NCBI GenBank assembly: GCA_017354595.1
Contig: JAFMQQ010000007.1
Span: forward strand, 1-20,500
DNA from: Micromonosporaceae bacterium
GTDB lineage: Bacteria > Actinomycetota > Actinomycetes > Mycobacteriales > Micromonosporaceae
Direction of reading: 5' to 3'
Length of the DNA stretch: 20,500 nt
The notes below the pieces were generated by a model, which did not search any database, was not told where the DNA came from, and saw nothing but the letters and a program-made list of their open reading frames with translations. The position numbers were made by a program, and so were the translations under genes. Of this stretch, positions 6,649 to 13,166 are shown one piece after another. How positions within the stretch are numbered: the first letter of the stretch is position 1; the number at the start of each line of letters is the position of its first letter.

Positions 6649-6703
6649 TAGCTGCGAGACTGAGGGGGTGTCTCATCCAGGTGCACTGAGGGAGGCGTGC
6701 GGC

Positions 6704-7897
6704 GTGGCCCAGACCCAAGCGACCGACGGCGTTTCGAGGCTCACCCGGTTCCGACGCAGTCTGGATTCGCGCGACCGGCGCTCGCTGATCGCCATGGCCG
6801 GGTTCATCGTGCTGCTGCACGTGGTCGGCTTCGTGGTGCTCTTCGGCGTCGTCAGCCCGCGGCACTTCGCGCTCGGCGGTGACCACCCGGTCTTCACCGT
6901 CGGGGTCGGGATCCTCGCCTACACCTTCGGTCTGCGGCACGCCTTTGACGCCGACCACATCGCCGCTGTGGACAACACCACCCGCAAGCTGATGGCCGAC
7001 AACACCGCCCGGGGCGGCGGCCGGAAGCCGCTGTCGGTCGGCTTCTGGTTCTCCCTCGGCCACTCCACGATCGTGTTCCTGTTGTCCTTCCTGCTGTCGC
7101 TGGGCGTCAAGGCGCTCGCCGGTCAGGTGGCGAACGGCTCATCCGAGCTTCACTCGATCACCGGCGTCGTCGGTGCCTCGGTCTCCGGCGGGTTCCTGTG
7201 GCTGCTGGGCATCCTCAACTTCGCCGTGCTCGTCGGCATCATCAAGGTCTTCCGCAGCATGCGCCGCGGTGACTTCGACGAGCAGGCGCTGGAGGAGCAG
7301 CTCAACAAGCGCGGCTTCATGAACCGGTTCCTCGGTGGGCTGACCAGATCCGTCCGCAAGGCGTGGCACATCTACCCGGTCGGGGTGCTGTTCGGCCTGG
7401 GCTTCGACACCGCGACCGAGGTCGGCCTGCTGGTGATCGCCGGCGGTGCCGCCGCATTCAACCTGCCGTTCTACGCCATCCTGGTGCTGCCCATCCTGTT
7501 CGCGGGAGGCATGTGCTTGATGGACACCATCGACGGTGTGTTCATGAATGCCGCGTACGGCTGGGCGTTCGCGCGCCCGGTCCGCAAGGTGTTCTACAAC
7601 ATCACGATCACCTCGATCTCGGTCGCGGTGGCACTGATCATCGGCACCATCGAGCTGATCGGGGTACTGGCGGACCAGGCGAAGATCACCAGCGGACCCA
7701 TCGCGGCGATCGCCGGCATTCCGTTGGACTACGCCGGCTACGGCATCGTCGCCCTCTTCTTCGGCGCCTGGATAGTCGCCATCGTTGTGTGGCGGCTGGG
7801 CCGCATCGAAGAACGCTGGTCGGCCGACCTGGCACCGGCCGACCTGGCATCGGCCGATGCCGCGCCAACCCGGCAGCCGGCGAAGGTGGCCGACTGA
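6704..7897 (+). CDS. NiCoT-family high-affinity nickel/cobalt permease
   Basis: The 397-residue inner-membrane permease takes up Ni2+ and/or Co2+. It carries the family signatures RHAFDADHIAAVDN (H79, D84, H85; the HX4DH metal motif), FWFSLGHSTIV (114-124), GLGFDTATEVGLL (231-243) and FAGGMCLMDTIDGVFM (266-281). About eight hydrophobic spans are seen, with a charged central loop (FRSMRRGDFDEQALEEQL). GTG 6704 is chosen because GAGGGAGG lies about 9 nt before it. A TTG at 6632 is in frame, but it would sit inside the Nur box. The C-terminus carries a short Ala/Asp repeat (DLAPADLASADAAP). Nickel would serve enzymes such as urease, hydrogenase or Ni-SOD, and cobalt would serve B12, but none of these genes is in the window. 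The upstream site favours nickel control. Confidence 0.95.
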   Translation: MAQTQATDGVSRLTRFRRSLDSRDRRSLIAMAGFIVLLHVVGFVVLFGVVSPRHFALGGDHPVFTVGVGILAYTFGLRHAFDADHIAAVDNTTRKLMADNTARGGGRKPLSVGFWFSLGHSTIVFLLSFLLSLGVKALAGQVANGSSELHSITGVVGASVSGGFLWLLGILNFAVLVGIIKVFRSMRRGDFDEQALEEQLNKRGFMNRFLGGLTRSVRKAWHIYPVGVLFGLGFDTATEVGLLVIAGGAAAFNLPFYAILVLPILFAGGMCLMDTIDGVFMNAAYGWAFARPVRKVFYNITITSISVAVALIIGTIELIGVLADQAKITSGPIAAIAGIPLDYAGYGIVALFFGAWIVAIVVWRLGRIEERWSADLAPADLASADAAPTRQPAKVAD

Positions 7898-7937
7898 CCG
7901 GGCCGGGCAGCCGCCGCCGGGCGGAGCGGCCAGGTCA
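7895..7937. terminator. Shared bidirectional terminator with both stop codons in the stem
   Basis: TGACC-G-GGCCG (7895-7905) pairs with CGGCC-A-GGTCA (7927-7937), with one G-A mismatch. Inside, CCGCC (7911-7915) pairs with GGCGG (7920-7924) around GCCG. The outermost bases are the TGA stop of the nickel transporter and, on the other strand, the TGA of the convergent membrane protein. Confidence 0.8.
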
Positions 7938-8444
7938 GTAGTCGCCCCAGCGGAACCAGGACCTGGCCGCTCGGGTGCACAACGCGATCACGACGAGCGT
8001 CGATACCATCAGGCCGGCCACCGCGCCCGCCGGAAAGGTACCGCGGAACCATGAGGTGTCCACCTGCGCGCCGCGGCGGTACGCGCCGTAGCTGGTCAGC
8101 GCGAAGCCGACCGCGCTGACCATCAGTACCACCACCCGGCTCCACCGCCGGCCGCGCCGCAGTTGGCCAGCGACGACCAGCCACACCGCGCCGAGCATCG
8201 TCAGCGCTATCGCAATCGCGGGTCCCCGCTCCGCCACCGCCTGCCGTACCCCGGGCCCGGGCTCGGCCGCAGCCGGCCAGCCCACCAGGCCGCCCGCGAC
8301 CGCACCGACCTGCGCCGCTGAGACCAGGCACAGCACCGCGGCCAGAGTCTGTACGAAGACAACCACCTGAACCGATGCTGGCGCCGACTGTCGGGCATAA
8401 CCGGCCACCAACGCCGGGCGGCCGTAATACCCCGGCAAACCCAT
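7935..8444 (-). CDS. Small four-helix membrane protein of unknown function
   Basis: I do not recognise this 169-residue protein. Four hydrophobic spans are seen at about residues 21-45, 76-97, 102-124 and 137-159. Short positively charged loops (QLRRGRRWSR, AYRRGAQ, CTRAARSW) suggest a simple inner-membrane bundle with no catalytic motif. The N-terminus is GLPGYYGRPALVAGYARQSAPASVQ. ATG 8444 is preferred because GGGGGTG lies 7 nt upstream; a GTG directly before it (8447) is an equally open alternative. It converges on the nickel transporter and shares its terminator, and it diverges from the TIGR03085-type gene. Neither neighbour gives a functional link. Confidence 0.75.
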   Translation of the reverse strand: MGLPGYYGRPALVAGYARQSAPASVQVVVFVQTLAAVLCLVSAAQVGAVAGGLVGWPAAAEPGPGVRQAVAERGPAIAIALTMLGAVWLVVAGQLRRGRRWSRVVVLMVSAVGFALTSYGAYRRGAQVDTSWFRGTFPAGAVAGLMVSTLVVIALCTRAARSWFRWGDY

Positions 8445-8519
8445 CACCTTTCACCCCCGTGAAATCGGCTACCCGGGAAAGCATGCGGGCAACCGTCGGA
8501 CGGACGTATCTCAACAAAG

Positions 8520-8569
8520 TTGCGGTTCCGTTGCGCAACGTTTCATCCGTGACCATTAACATCTACCGC
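8520..8569 (+). promoter_or_regulatory. Leaderless promoter with 12-bp palindrome
   Basis: TAACAT (8557-8562) is followed after 7 nt by GTG 8570, and no Shine-Dalgarno is present, so the mRNA probably begins at the start codon. A perfect palindrome CGTTGCGCAACG (8529-8540) lies at about -41 to -30. TTGCGG-N5-TTGCGC (8520-8536) loosely recalls the Nur box near 6632 but matches it poorly. Confidence 0.5.
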
Positions 8570-9250
8570 GTGGCATCGCCGGACAGCGCGCCCCTGGAGG
8601 GCACGCCCAAGCCAGGTCACCGGGAGAACTACGCCCGCACCAACCGCGCCGCCCTCTGCGATCTGCTCGTGGAACTGGGACCGGACCAGCCCACCCTGTG
8701 CACCGGCTGGACGACCCGGGACCTGGCGGCGCACCTGGTGGTGCGGGAGCGCCGCCCGGACGCCGCCGCCGGCATCCTGATCAAAGGGCTGTCCGGTTAC
8801 CGCAAGCGGGTCGAGCAGCGGATGGCCGCCCGGCCGTTCGAGAAGGTGGTCGCGAAACTGCGCCGGCCACCGCTGCTCTCCTTGTCCGGCATCGGCCCAC
8901 TGGACCGGATGGCGAACACGCTGGAGATGTTCATCCACCTCGAGGACGTGCGCCGCGCGCAGCCGACCTGGCAGCCGCGACCGTTGCCGCGGGGGCTCGG
9001 CGAGGCGCTGTGGCGGGCAACCCGAGTCAACGCCCGGCTGACCCTGCGCCGGTTCAAGGCTGCGGTGGTACTCGCCGCGCCGGAGTACGGCGAGGTTCGG
9101 GTGGGCGCCGGCGACGCGCTGGTACGGGTCAGTGGCGACCCGGGCGAGTTGGCGATCTTCATGACCGGCCGGCAACGGGCGGCGCGGGTCGAGGTGACCG
9201 GGCCTGAGGAACTGGTCGACAAGTTGCGCAACAAGCGCCTCGGCGTGTAG
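8570..9250 (+). CDS. TIGR03085-family metal-binding protein (mycothiol-dependent maleylpyruvate isomerase-like fold)
   Basis: This 226-residue cytoplasmic protein matches the actinobacterial TIGR03085 group: RAALCDLLVELGPDQPTLCTGWTTRDLAAHLVVRERRPDAAAG (26-68), then LDRMANTLEMFIHLEDVRRAQP (111-132). H55 and the H123/D126 pair sit where the DinB/MDMPI fold places its metal ligands. Relatives use mycothiol, but the reaction of this group is unknown. In many actinomycetes this gene neighbours hisF/hisI, whereas here it is about 7 kb from hisI. GTG 8570 is chosen from the -10 box. An in-frame GTG at 8549 is an alternative, and the frame is open to 8375, but that part is the antisense of the neighbouring gene's promoter. 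The stop is 2 bp from the convergent Nudix stop. Confidence 0.88.
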   Translation: MASPDSAPLEGTPKPGHRENYARTNRAALCDLLVELGPDQPTLCTGWTTRDLAAHLVVRERRPDAAAGILIKGLSGYRKRVEQRMAARPFEKVVAKLRRPPLLSLSGIGPLDRMANTLEMFIHLEDVRRAQPTWQPRPLPRGLGEALWRATRVNARLTLRRFKAAVVLAAPEYGEVRVGAGDALVRVSGDPGELAIFMTGRQRAARVEVTGPEELVDKLRNKRLGV

Positions 9251-9252
9251 CG

Positions 9253-9774
9253 CTACGGCAGCAGCGCGCCCACCCGGCCCAGCGCCGGCTGCAGGCCGAG
9301 ATCGACGATCGCCAAAGCATCCACAATAGACAGCCAGCGCAGCGGCGTCGTGGGGCTCTCCGGCCGGGCCGCATCGGGTTCGCCGGTGGCCAGCGCGTAC
9401 CGCAGGTCCGCGTGCTCATGCGCCGGCTCACCCTTGCCGGCTGAGACGGGTACCACGCTCAGCTGAACCAGGTCGGGTCCCGGCCACGGTTTGAGGTCGG
9501 TGAGGCCGGTCTCCTCGCTCGCCTCGCGCAGCGCGATCGCCACCGGATCCGACTCCCCCGGGTCGCCGTGCCCGCCTACGTGCAGCCACGCCTGTACCCG
9601 GTCGTGCCAGCGCAGCAGTACCCGGCCGGTGGGCGGGTGTACCACGATGGCGGAGGCGGTCAGGTGCAGCGGGATGTCCCGCCGCCACGGGTCGGGCGCC
9701 GTTGCGAGCAGGGCACGGACGCGTACCAGGTCCGCCGCTTCGGTCCCAGTCGCCGGCCGGTATCCGTCCAGCAC
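9253..9774 (-). CDS. Nudix hydrolase
   Basis: The 173-residue enzyme probably hydrolyses a nucleoside diphosphate linked to another group; the substrate is unknown. The Nudix box is at 68-91 (GHGDPGESDPVAIALREASEETGL). It reads G-x5-E-x8-RE-x2-EE-x-G, one residue longer between E74 and R83 than the textbook G-x5-E-x7-RE. Other actinobacterial Nudix proteins with a GGH(C/G)xPG(E/D) motif have, as I recall, the same extra residue, and the metal-binding RE..EE core is intact. The N-terminal 30 residues are helical and not part of the fold. GTG 9774 follows TAGCCT by 7 nt and lacks a Shine-Dalgarno. It lies 31 bp downstream of the kinase stop in the same direction but appears to have its own promoter. 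Confidence 0.92.
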   Translation of the reverse strand: MLDGYRPATGTEAADLVRVRALLATAPDPWRRDIPLHLTASAIVVHPPTGRVLLRWHDRVQAWLHVGGHGDPGESDPVAIALREASEETGLTDLKPWPGPDLVQLSVVPVSAGKGEPAHEHADLRYALATGEPDAARPESPTTPLRWLSIVDALAIVDLGLQPALGRVGALLP

Positions 9775-9787
9775 CCGACCGAGGCTA
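9775..9787 (-). promoter_or_regulatory. Probable leaderless -10 of the Nudix gene
   Basis: On the minus strand TAGCCT (9787-9782) precedes GTG 9774 by 7 nt. The gap to the upstream kinase gene is 31 bp and contains no Shine-Dalgarno for the Nudix start. Confidence 0.5.
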
Positions 9788-9805
9788 GCCGATACGCCCG
9801 CGGAG

Positions 9806-11164
9806 CTACTGGTCAGCCGGTGGCGAAGCGGCGGGCAGGTTCACCGTGGCGAGCAGGCCGGGGCCGGCGTCGGCCAGGCCGACCGAGCCGCCATGCATCC
9901 GTACCAGTTGGTTGACGATCGCCAGGCCCAGCCCGGCACCGCCGCCGTCCCGGGCCCGTGCGCCATCCAGCCGGGTGAACCGCTGGAAGACCCGATCGCG
10001 GTCGGCCGGCGGGATCCCCGGCCCGTCGTCGGCCACCGCGACCAGTACCCGCTGGCCGGCCCGGCGCAGCGACAGGGTCACCCTCGTACCGGCGTACCGC
10101 ACCGCGTTGCTCAGCAGGTTATCCACCACCCGGCGCAACCCGGCCGGGTCGCCGAGTGTCCACTGTGGATCCGAAGGCGACAGCAGTACCGGCACCCGGG
10201 AGCCGGTGTACCCGGCCGCCGTGCCGGCGAGCAGCGCGGCGAGTTCCACCGGTTCCCGGCGGTGCAGCGCCGGATCTCCCTCGTCGGCGCGGGCCAGCAG
10301 CAGCAGGTCGTCGACGAGCCCGGCGAGCCGGTCCACCTCGGCGCGCAGGTCCGCGCTGGGCGCCGGCTCCCCGAGATGCTCGGCGACCTCCAGCTGGGTG
10401 CGCAGCGACGCGATCGGGCTGCGCAGTTCGTGTGCCGCGTCGGCGACGAAGGCACGCTGCCGGGTCCGGGCCCGGTCCAGCCGGTCGAGCATGTCGTTGA
10501 GCGTCACCGCCAGCCGGTGCACCTCGTCCTGGCCGTCGGGTACCGGCAGCCGTCCGGTACGGGTCGCGGTGATCTCCTCCGCGCCGGCGCGCAGCGCCTC
10601 GACCGGGCGCAGGGTCCAGCCGACGACCCGCCAGCCGAGCACGGCCAGGCCCGCCAACAGCAGCGGGTACGCCACCAGCAGCGCGCGCTCCACCGTCAGC
10701 ACGCTCTGCTGGACGTCGCGTACCGGCACGCCGACCAGCACCGTACGCGCCTGGGCACCGGAGCCGGCGCGGGTGGCCGCGACCCGAAGGTCGCCGTTGA
10801 TGCCGACCCGGTCGCCGCCGACCTGCACCACCACGCCGCCCTGCGCGAGCGCCAGCTCCTCCGGGCGCAGCAGCGGCACCAGCCGGTCGGCGCCGATCGA
10901 GGCGCTGAGTATCTGGGACCGGTCGTTGAGCACCTGTACGAACTGGGTACCGGTGGTGGGCAGCGTGTCCGGCAGGTCACCGGCCTCGATCAGCTGCACA
11001 ACGTCCTCGCCGGTGTGCCGGGCGCCGGTGTCGACCGACCGCAACAGCACCAGCTGGAGTACGGCCACCAGGAGGATCCCGCCCAGCGCGAGCGCCACGG
11101 CCAGCCCGAGGGTCCCGATCAGGACCAGCCGGCCGCGCAGGCTCAGGTGGTGGAGCCAGCGCAT
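9806..11164 (-). CDS. Sensor histidine kinase of an OmpR-type two-component system
   Basis: The 452-residue membrane kinase autophosphorylates and passes the phosphate to the regulator encoded just upstream. Order: TM1 (about 12-41), an extracytoplasmic domain of about 120 residues (42-160), TM2 (161-183), HAMP (about 181-235), the HisKA box ADAAHELRSP with H245, N-box NLLSNAVRYA (N353), G1 DDGPGIP (379-385), F-box RVFQRFTRLD (391-400) and G2 GGGAGLGLAI (407-416). All catalytic motifs are intact. ATG 11164 lies inside the regulator gene, giving a 22-nt overlap and translational coupling. The pair diverges from a secreted protein/ABC transporter operon, which is its probable target. The signal is unknown; the sizeable outer domain suggests an envelope cue. 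Confidence 0.96.
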   Translation of the reverse strand: MRWLHHLSLRGRLVLIGTLGLAVALALGGILLVAVLQLVLLRSVDTGARHTGEDVVQLIEAGDLPDTLPTTGTQFVQVLNDRSQILSASIGADRLVPLLRPEELALAQGGVVVQVGGDRVGINGDLRVAATRAGSGAQARTVLVGVPVRDVQQSVLTVERALLVAYPLLLAGLAVLGWRVVGWTLRPVEALRAGAEEITATRTGRLPVPDGQDEVHRLAVTLNDMLDRLDRARTRQRAFVADAAHELRSPIASLRTQLEVAEHLGEPAPSADLRAEVDRLAGLVDDLLLLARADEGDPALHRREPVELAALLAGTAAGYTGSRVPVLLSPSDPQWTLGDPAGLRRVVDNLLSNAVRYAGTRVTLSLRRAGQRVLVAVADDGPGIPPADRDRVFQRFTRLDGARARDGGGAGLGLAIVNQLVRMHGGSVGLADAGPGLLATVNLPAASPPADQ

Positions 11165-11826
11165 GTCAGCCGGTACCCGGCGCCGCGTACGGTCTGCAGC
11201 GACTTGTGCCCGTACGGCTGGTCGATCTTGCGGCGCAGGTACCCCACGTACACCTCGACCACGTTCGGATCGGTGTCCGCACCGACATCCCAGACGTGGT
11301 CGAGCAGCTCGGTCTTGGTGACCACCTCATCGCAGCGCCGCATCAGGTACTCCAGCAACGCGTACTCCCGGGCGGTCAGGCTGATCTCGGCACCCTCCCG
11401 GGTCACCCGGTGGGTGGCCGGGTCCAGCCGCAGCGATCCGGCCGTGAGCACCGCGGGTCGCTCCGGCGCGCCCCGCCGCAGCAGCGCGCGCAGCCGGGCG
11501 ACGAGCACCACGAAGGAGAACGGCTTGGTGAGGTAGTCGTCGGCGCCCGCGTCCAGCCCGTCGGCCTGGTCGTACTCGCCGTCCTTCGCCGAGAGCATCA
11601 GTACCGGCACCCAGTTGCCCTCCTCGCGCAGCGCCTGCACGATCCGGTACCCGGACAGGCCGGGCAGCATGATGTCCAGCACCACCGCGTCGTACTCGCC
11701 GTGCCGTGCGGTCTCCAGGCCGGTCGGCCCGTCAGCGGCCAGGTCCACCACGTAACCCTCGGCGGTCAGGCCGCGCTGCAGTGCCCGGGCCAGGCGCAGC
11801 TCGTCCTCCACCACCAGCAGCCGCAT
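11143..11826 (-). CDS. OmpR/PhoB-family response regulator
   Basis: The 227-residue regulator has a receiver domain (1-about 118) with acidic pocket E7/D8, phospho-acceptor D51 (VVLDIMLPG), S79 (LMLSAKD) and K101 (YLTKPFS). A winged-helix domain follows (about 128-222: LRLDPATHRVTREGAEISLTAREYALLEYLMRR, then VVEVYVGYLRRKID and VRGAGYRL). It would bind direct repeats as a head-to-tail dimer, and three TCAG half-sites spaced 11 and 10 bp lie just upstream of its own start, in the region shared with the divergent operon. I chose ATG 11826 because the receiver begins immediately (MRLLVVEDE). No good Shine-Dalgarno or leaderless -10 is seen there. Confidence 0.96.
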   Translation of the reverse strand: MRLLVVEDELRLARALQRGLTAEGYVVDLAADGPTGLETARHGEYDAVVLDIMLPGLSGYRIVQALREEGNWVPVLMLSAKDGEYDQADGLDAGADDYLTKPFSFVVLVARLRALLRRGAPERPAVLTAGSLRLDPATHRVTREGAEISLTAREYALLEYLMRRCDEVVTKTELLDHVWDVGADTDPNVVEVYVGYLRRKIDQPYGHKSLQTVRGAGYRLTCAGSTT

Positions 11827-11848
11827 GGGTATCAGCGTGCCACGCCTC

Positions 11849-11873
11849 TCAGCATCCGTTCAGCCGCTCTCAG
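11849..11873. promoter_or_regulatory. Candidate response-regulator binding site (three TCAG half-sites)
   Basis: TCAG occurs at 11849-11852, 11860-11863 and 11870-11873, in the contexts CTCTCAGC, GTTCAGCC and CTCTCAGT. The spacings of 11 and 10 bp place them on one face of the helix, as OmpR-family dimers require. The site is 23-47 bp from the regulator start and about 100 bp from the divergent operon start. A palindrome GTGCCGGCAC (11873-11882) abuts it. Confidence 0.6.
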
Positions 11874-11907
11874 TGCCGGCACAGCTTGCACCCTGCATGC
11901 TGGGATG

Positions 11908-11950
11908 GTCCCGGGAGCTGCTACGGGGGTCCCGGGAAACATCTACGGGG
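11908..11950 (+). repeat. Two-copy 21/22-bp tandem repeat in the leader of the LolA-like gene
   Basis: GTCCCGGGA-N5-TACGGGG type units stand at 11908-11928 and 11929-11950. The ends GTCCCGGGA and CTACGGGG are conserved and the middle (GCTG or AACAT) differs. They sit 23-65 bp before the ATG and could be operator or leader structure. Each contains CCCGGG. Confidence 0.75.
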
Positions 11951-11972
11951 GAAATCCCATGAGGAGGAGTCC

Positions 11973-13166
11973 ATGTCAGTAATGGCCCGCCGGCCGCTGG
12001 TGCGTTGGGTGGTGCCCGGTGCCGTGCTCGCCGCGGTGGTCGGTGCCGGGGTGGTGGCGAGCACCCAGGCGGGCGCCTCGCCCGACCTGCCGCCGCGTAC
12101 CGCCGCACAACTGCTGGTCGACGTCTACACAGCCCGGCTCGACGGCGCCTCGGGCACCGTGGTGGAACGGGCCGACCTCGGGCTGCCCGCGCTGCCGGAC
12201 GCGATCGCCGGCGCCGGCAGCAGCACCGACCTCAACTCGCTGATCACCGGCTCGCACACGCTACGGGTCTGGTACTCGGGTCCGGACAAGGCGCGGGTCG
12301 CGCTGCTCGGCGCGACCGGTGAGTCGGACCTGATCCGCAACGGCCAGGATCTGTGGATCTGGTCGAGCAGCGGGAACACGGCCCAGCACACCAAGCTGGG
12401 CGGCGCGGCCCAGAACAAGACCCTCCCGGTCGACCCCAGCCAGCTGCCGGTCAGCCCGCAGCAGGCGGCGGACATGATCCTCTCGGCGCTGAACCCGACC
12501 ACCTCGGTCTCCCTCGGCCCGACCACCACGGTCGCCGGCCGCGGCGCGTACCAACTGGTGGTGGCGCCGAAGGACACCCGGTCGCTGGTGGAACGGGTGA
12601 CCATCGCGGTGGACGCGCAGAAGCGGGTGCCGACACAGGTGCAGGTCTTCGCCAAGGGCAGCGGAACGCCGGCCTTCAAGATCGGTTTCGACCAGGTCAA
12701 CTTCACCCGGCCGGACGCGAGCCGGTTCCAGTTCACCCCGCCGCCCGGTACCAAGGTGAACGAGGCGGACCAGGACCAGAACAAGGCCCCGGGCCAGGGC
12801 CCGAACACCCTGCCGGCGCTGCCGTCGGGCAAGGATCAGAAGCAGCTGCCGGCGCAGCCATCGGGGCAGGACAAGACGATGGTGGTGGGTACCGGCTGGA
12901 CCTCGGTACTGGTGGCCCGGCTGCCCGAGGCGGCCGCGGCGCCGGGTGGCAAGCCGTCGACCGGGGCACCCGCGTCCGCCCTGGGCGACCTCGGCCCGCT
13001 GCTGAACAACCTGCCGACGGTCTCCGGTAGCTGGGGCAGCGGCCGGCTGCTGCAGGCTCGGCTGTTCTCCGTGCTGATCACCGATGACGGCCGGATCCTG
13101 ATCGGCCCGGTCAGCGGGCAGCAACTGGCCACAGTGGCGGGTGACCCGGCGGCGGCGCTGAAGTGA
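11973..13166 (+). CDS. Secreted LolA/DUF2092-like protein of a TCS-linked ABC locus
   Basis: The 397-residue protein begins with a signal sequence or anchor (ARRPLVRWVVPGAVLAAVVGAGVVAS, cleavage possible near AGA-SP at about 34-36). No lipobox cysteine is present. The rest resembles actinobacterial proteins annotated as LolA-like/DUF2092: LRVWYSGPDKARVALLGATGESDLIRNGQDLWIWSS (about 92-127), FKIGFDQVNFTRPDASRFQFTPPPGTKV, and a Gln/Pro/Lys-rich linker. A second small domain (TSVLVARLP to GRILIGPVSGQQL) closes it. The half-barrel LolA fold binds lipids or envelope peptides, so a role in sensing or carrying a hydrophobic ligand for the adjacent transporter is plausible but inferred. ATG 11973 has GAGGAGGAG upstream. 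The stop overlaps the ATPase start (GTGA). Confidence 0.85.
   Translation: MSVMARRPLVRWVVPGAVLAAVVGAGVVASTQAGASPDLPPRTAAQLLVDVYTARLDGASGTVVERADLGLPALPDAIAGAGSSTDLNSLITGSHTLRVWYSGPDKARVALLGATGESDLIRNGQDLWIWSSSGNTAQHTKLGGAAQNKTLPVDPSQLPVSPQQAADMILSALNPTTSVSLGPTTTVAGRGAYQLVVAPKDTRSLVERVTIAVDAQKRVPTQVQVFAKGSGTPAFKIGFDQVNFTRPDASRFQFTPPPGTKVNEADQDQNKAPGQGPNTLPALPSGKDQKQLPAQPSGQDKTMVVGTGWTSVLVARLPEAAAAPGGKPSTGAPASALGDLGPLLNNLPTVSGSWGSGRLLQARLFSVLITDDGRILIGPVSGQQLATVAGDPAAALK

Noticed and set aside
6624..6703. Cobalamin riboswitch upstream of the NiCoT gene
   Set aside because: The gap from the TetR stop to the start is about 80 nt, too short for a B12 aptamer, and no B12-box-like sequence is seen.
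9491..11536. 681-codon plus-strand open frame opposite the Nudix, kinase and regulator genes
   Set aside because: It crosses three well-supported minus-strand genes and its translation has no recognisable motif. It is a high-GC shadow frame.
11958..11981. Seven-codon leader peptide ATG 11958 (MRRSPCQ)
   Set aside because: Its own body is the GAGGAGGAG ribosome site of the LolA-like gene, and it contains no attenuator-like features.
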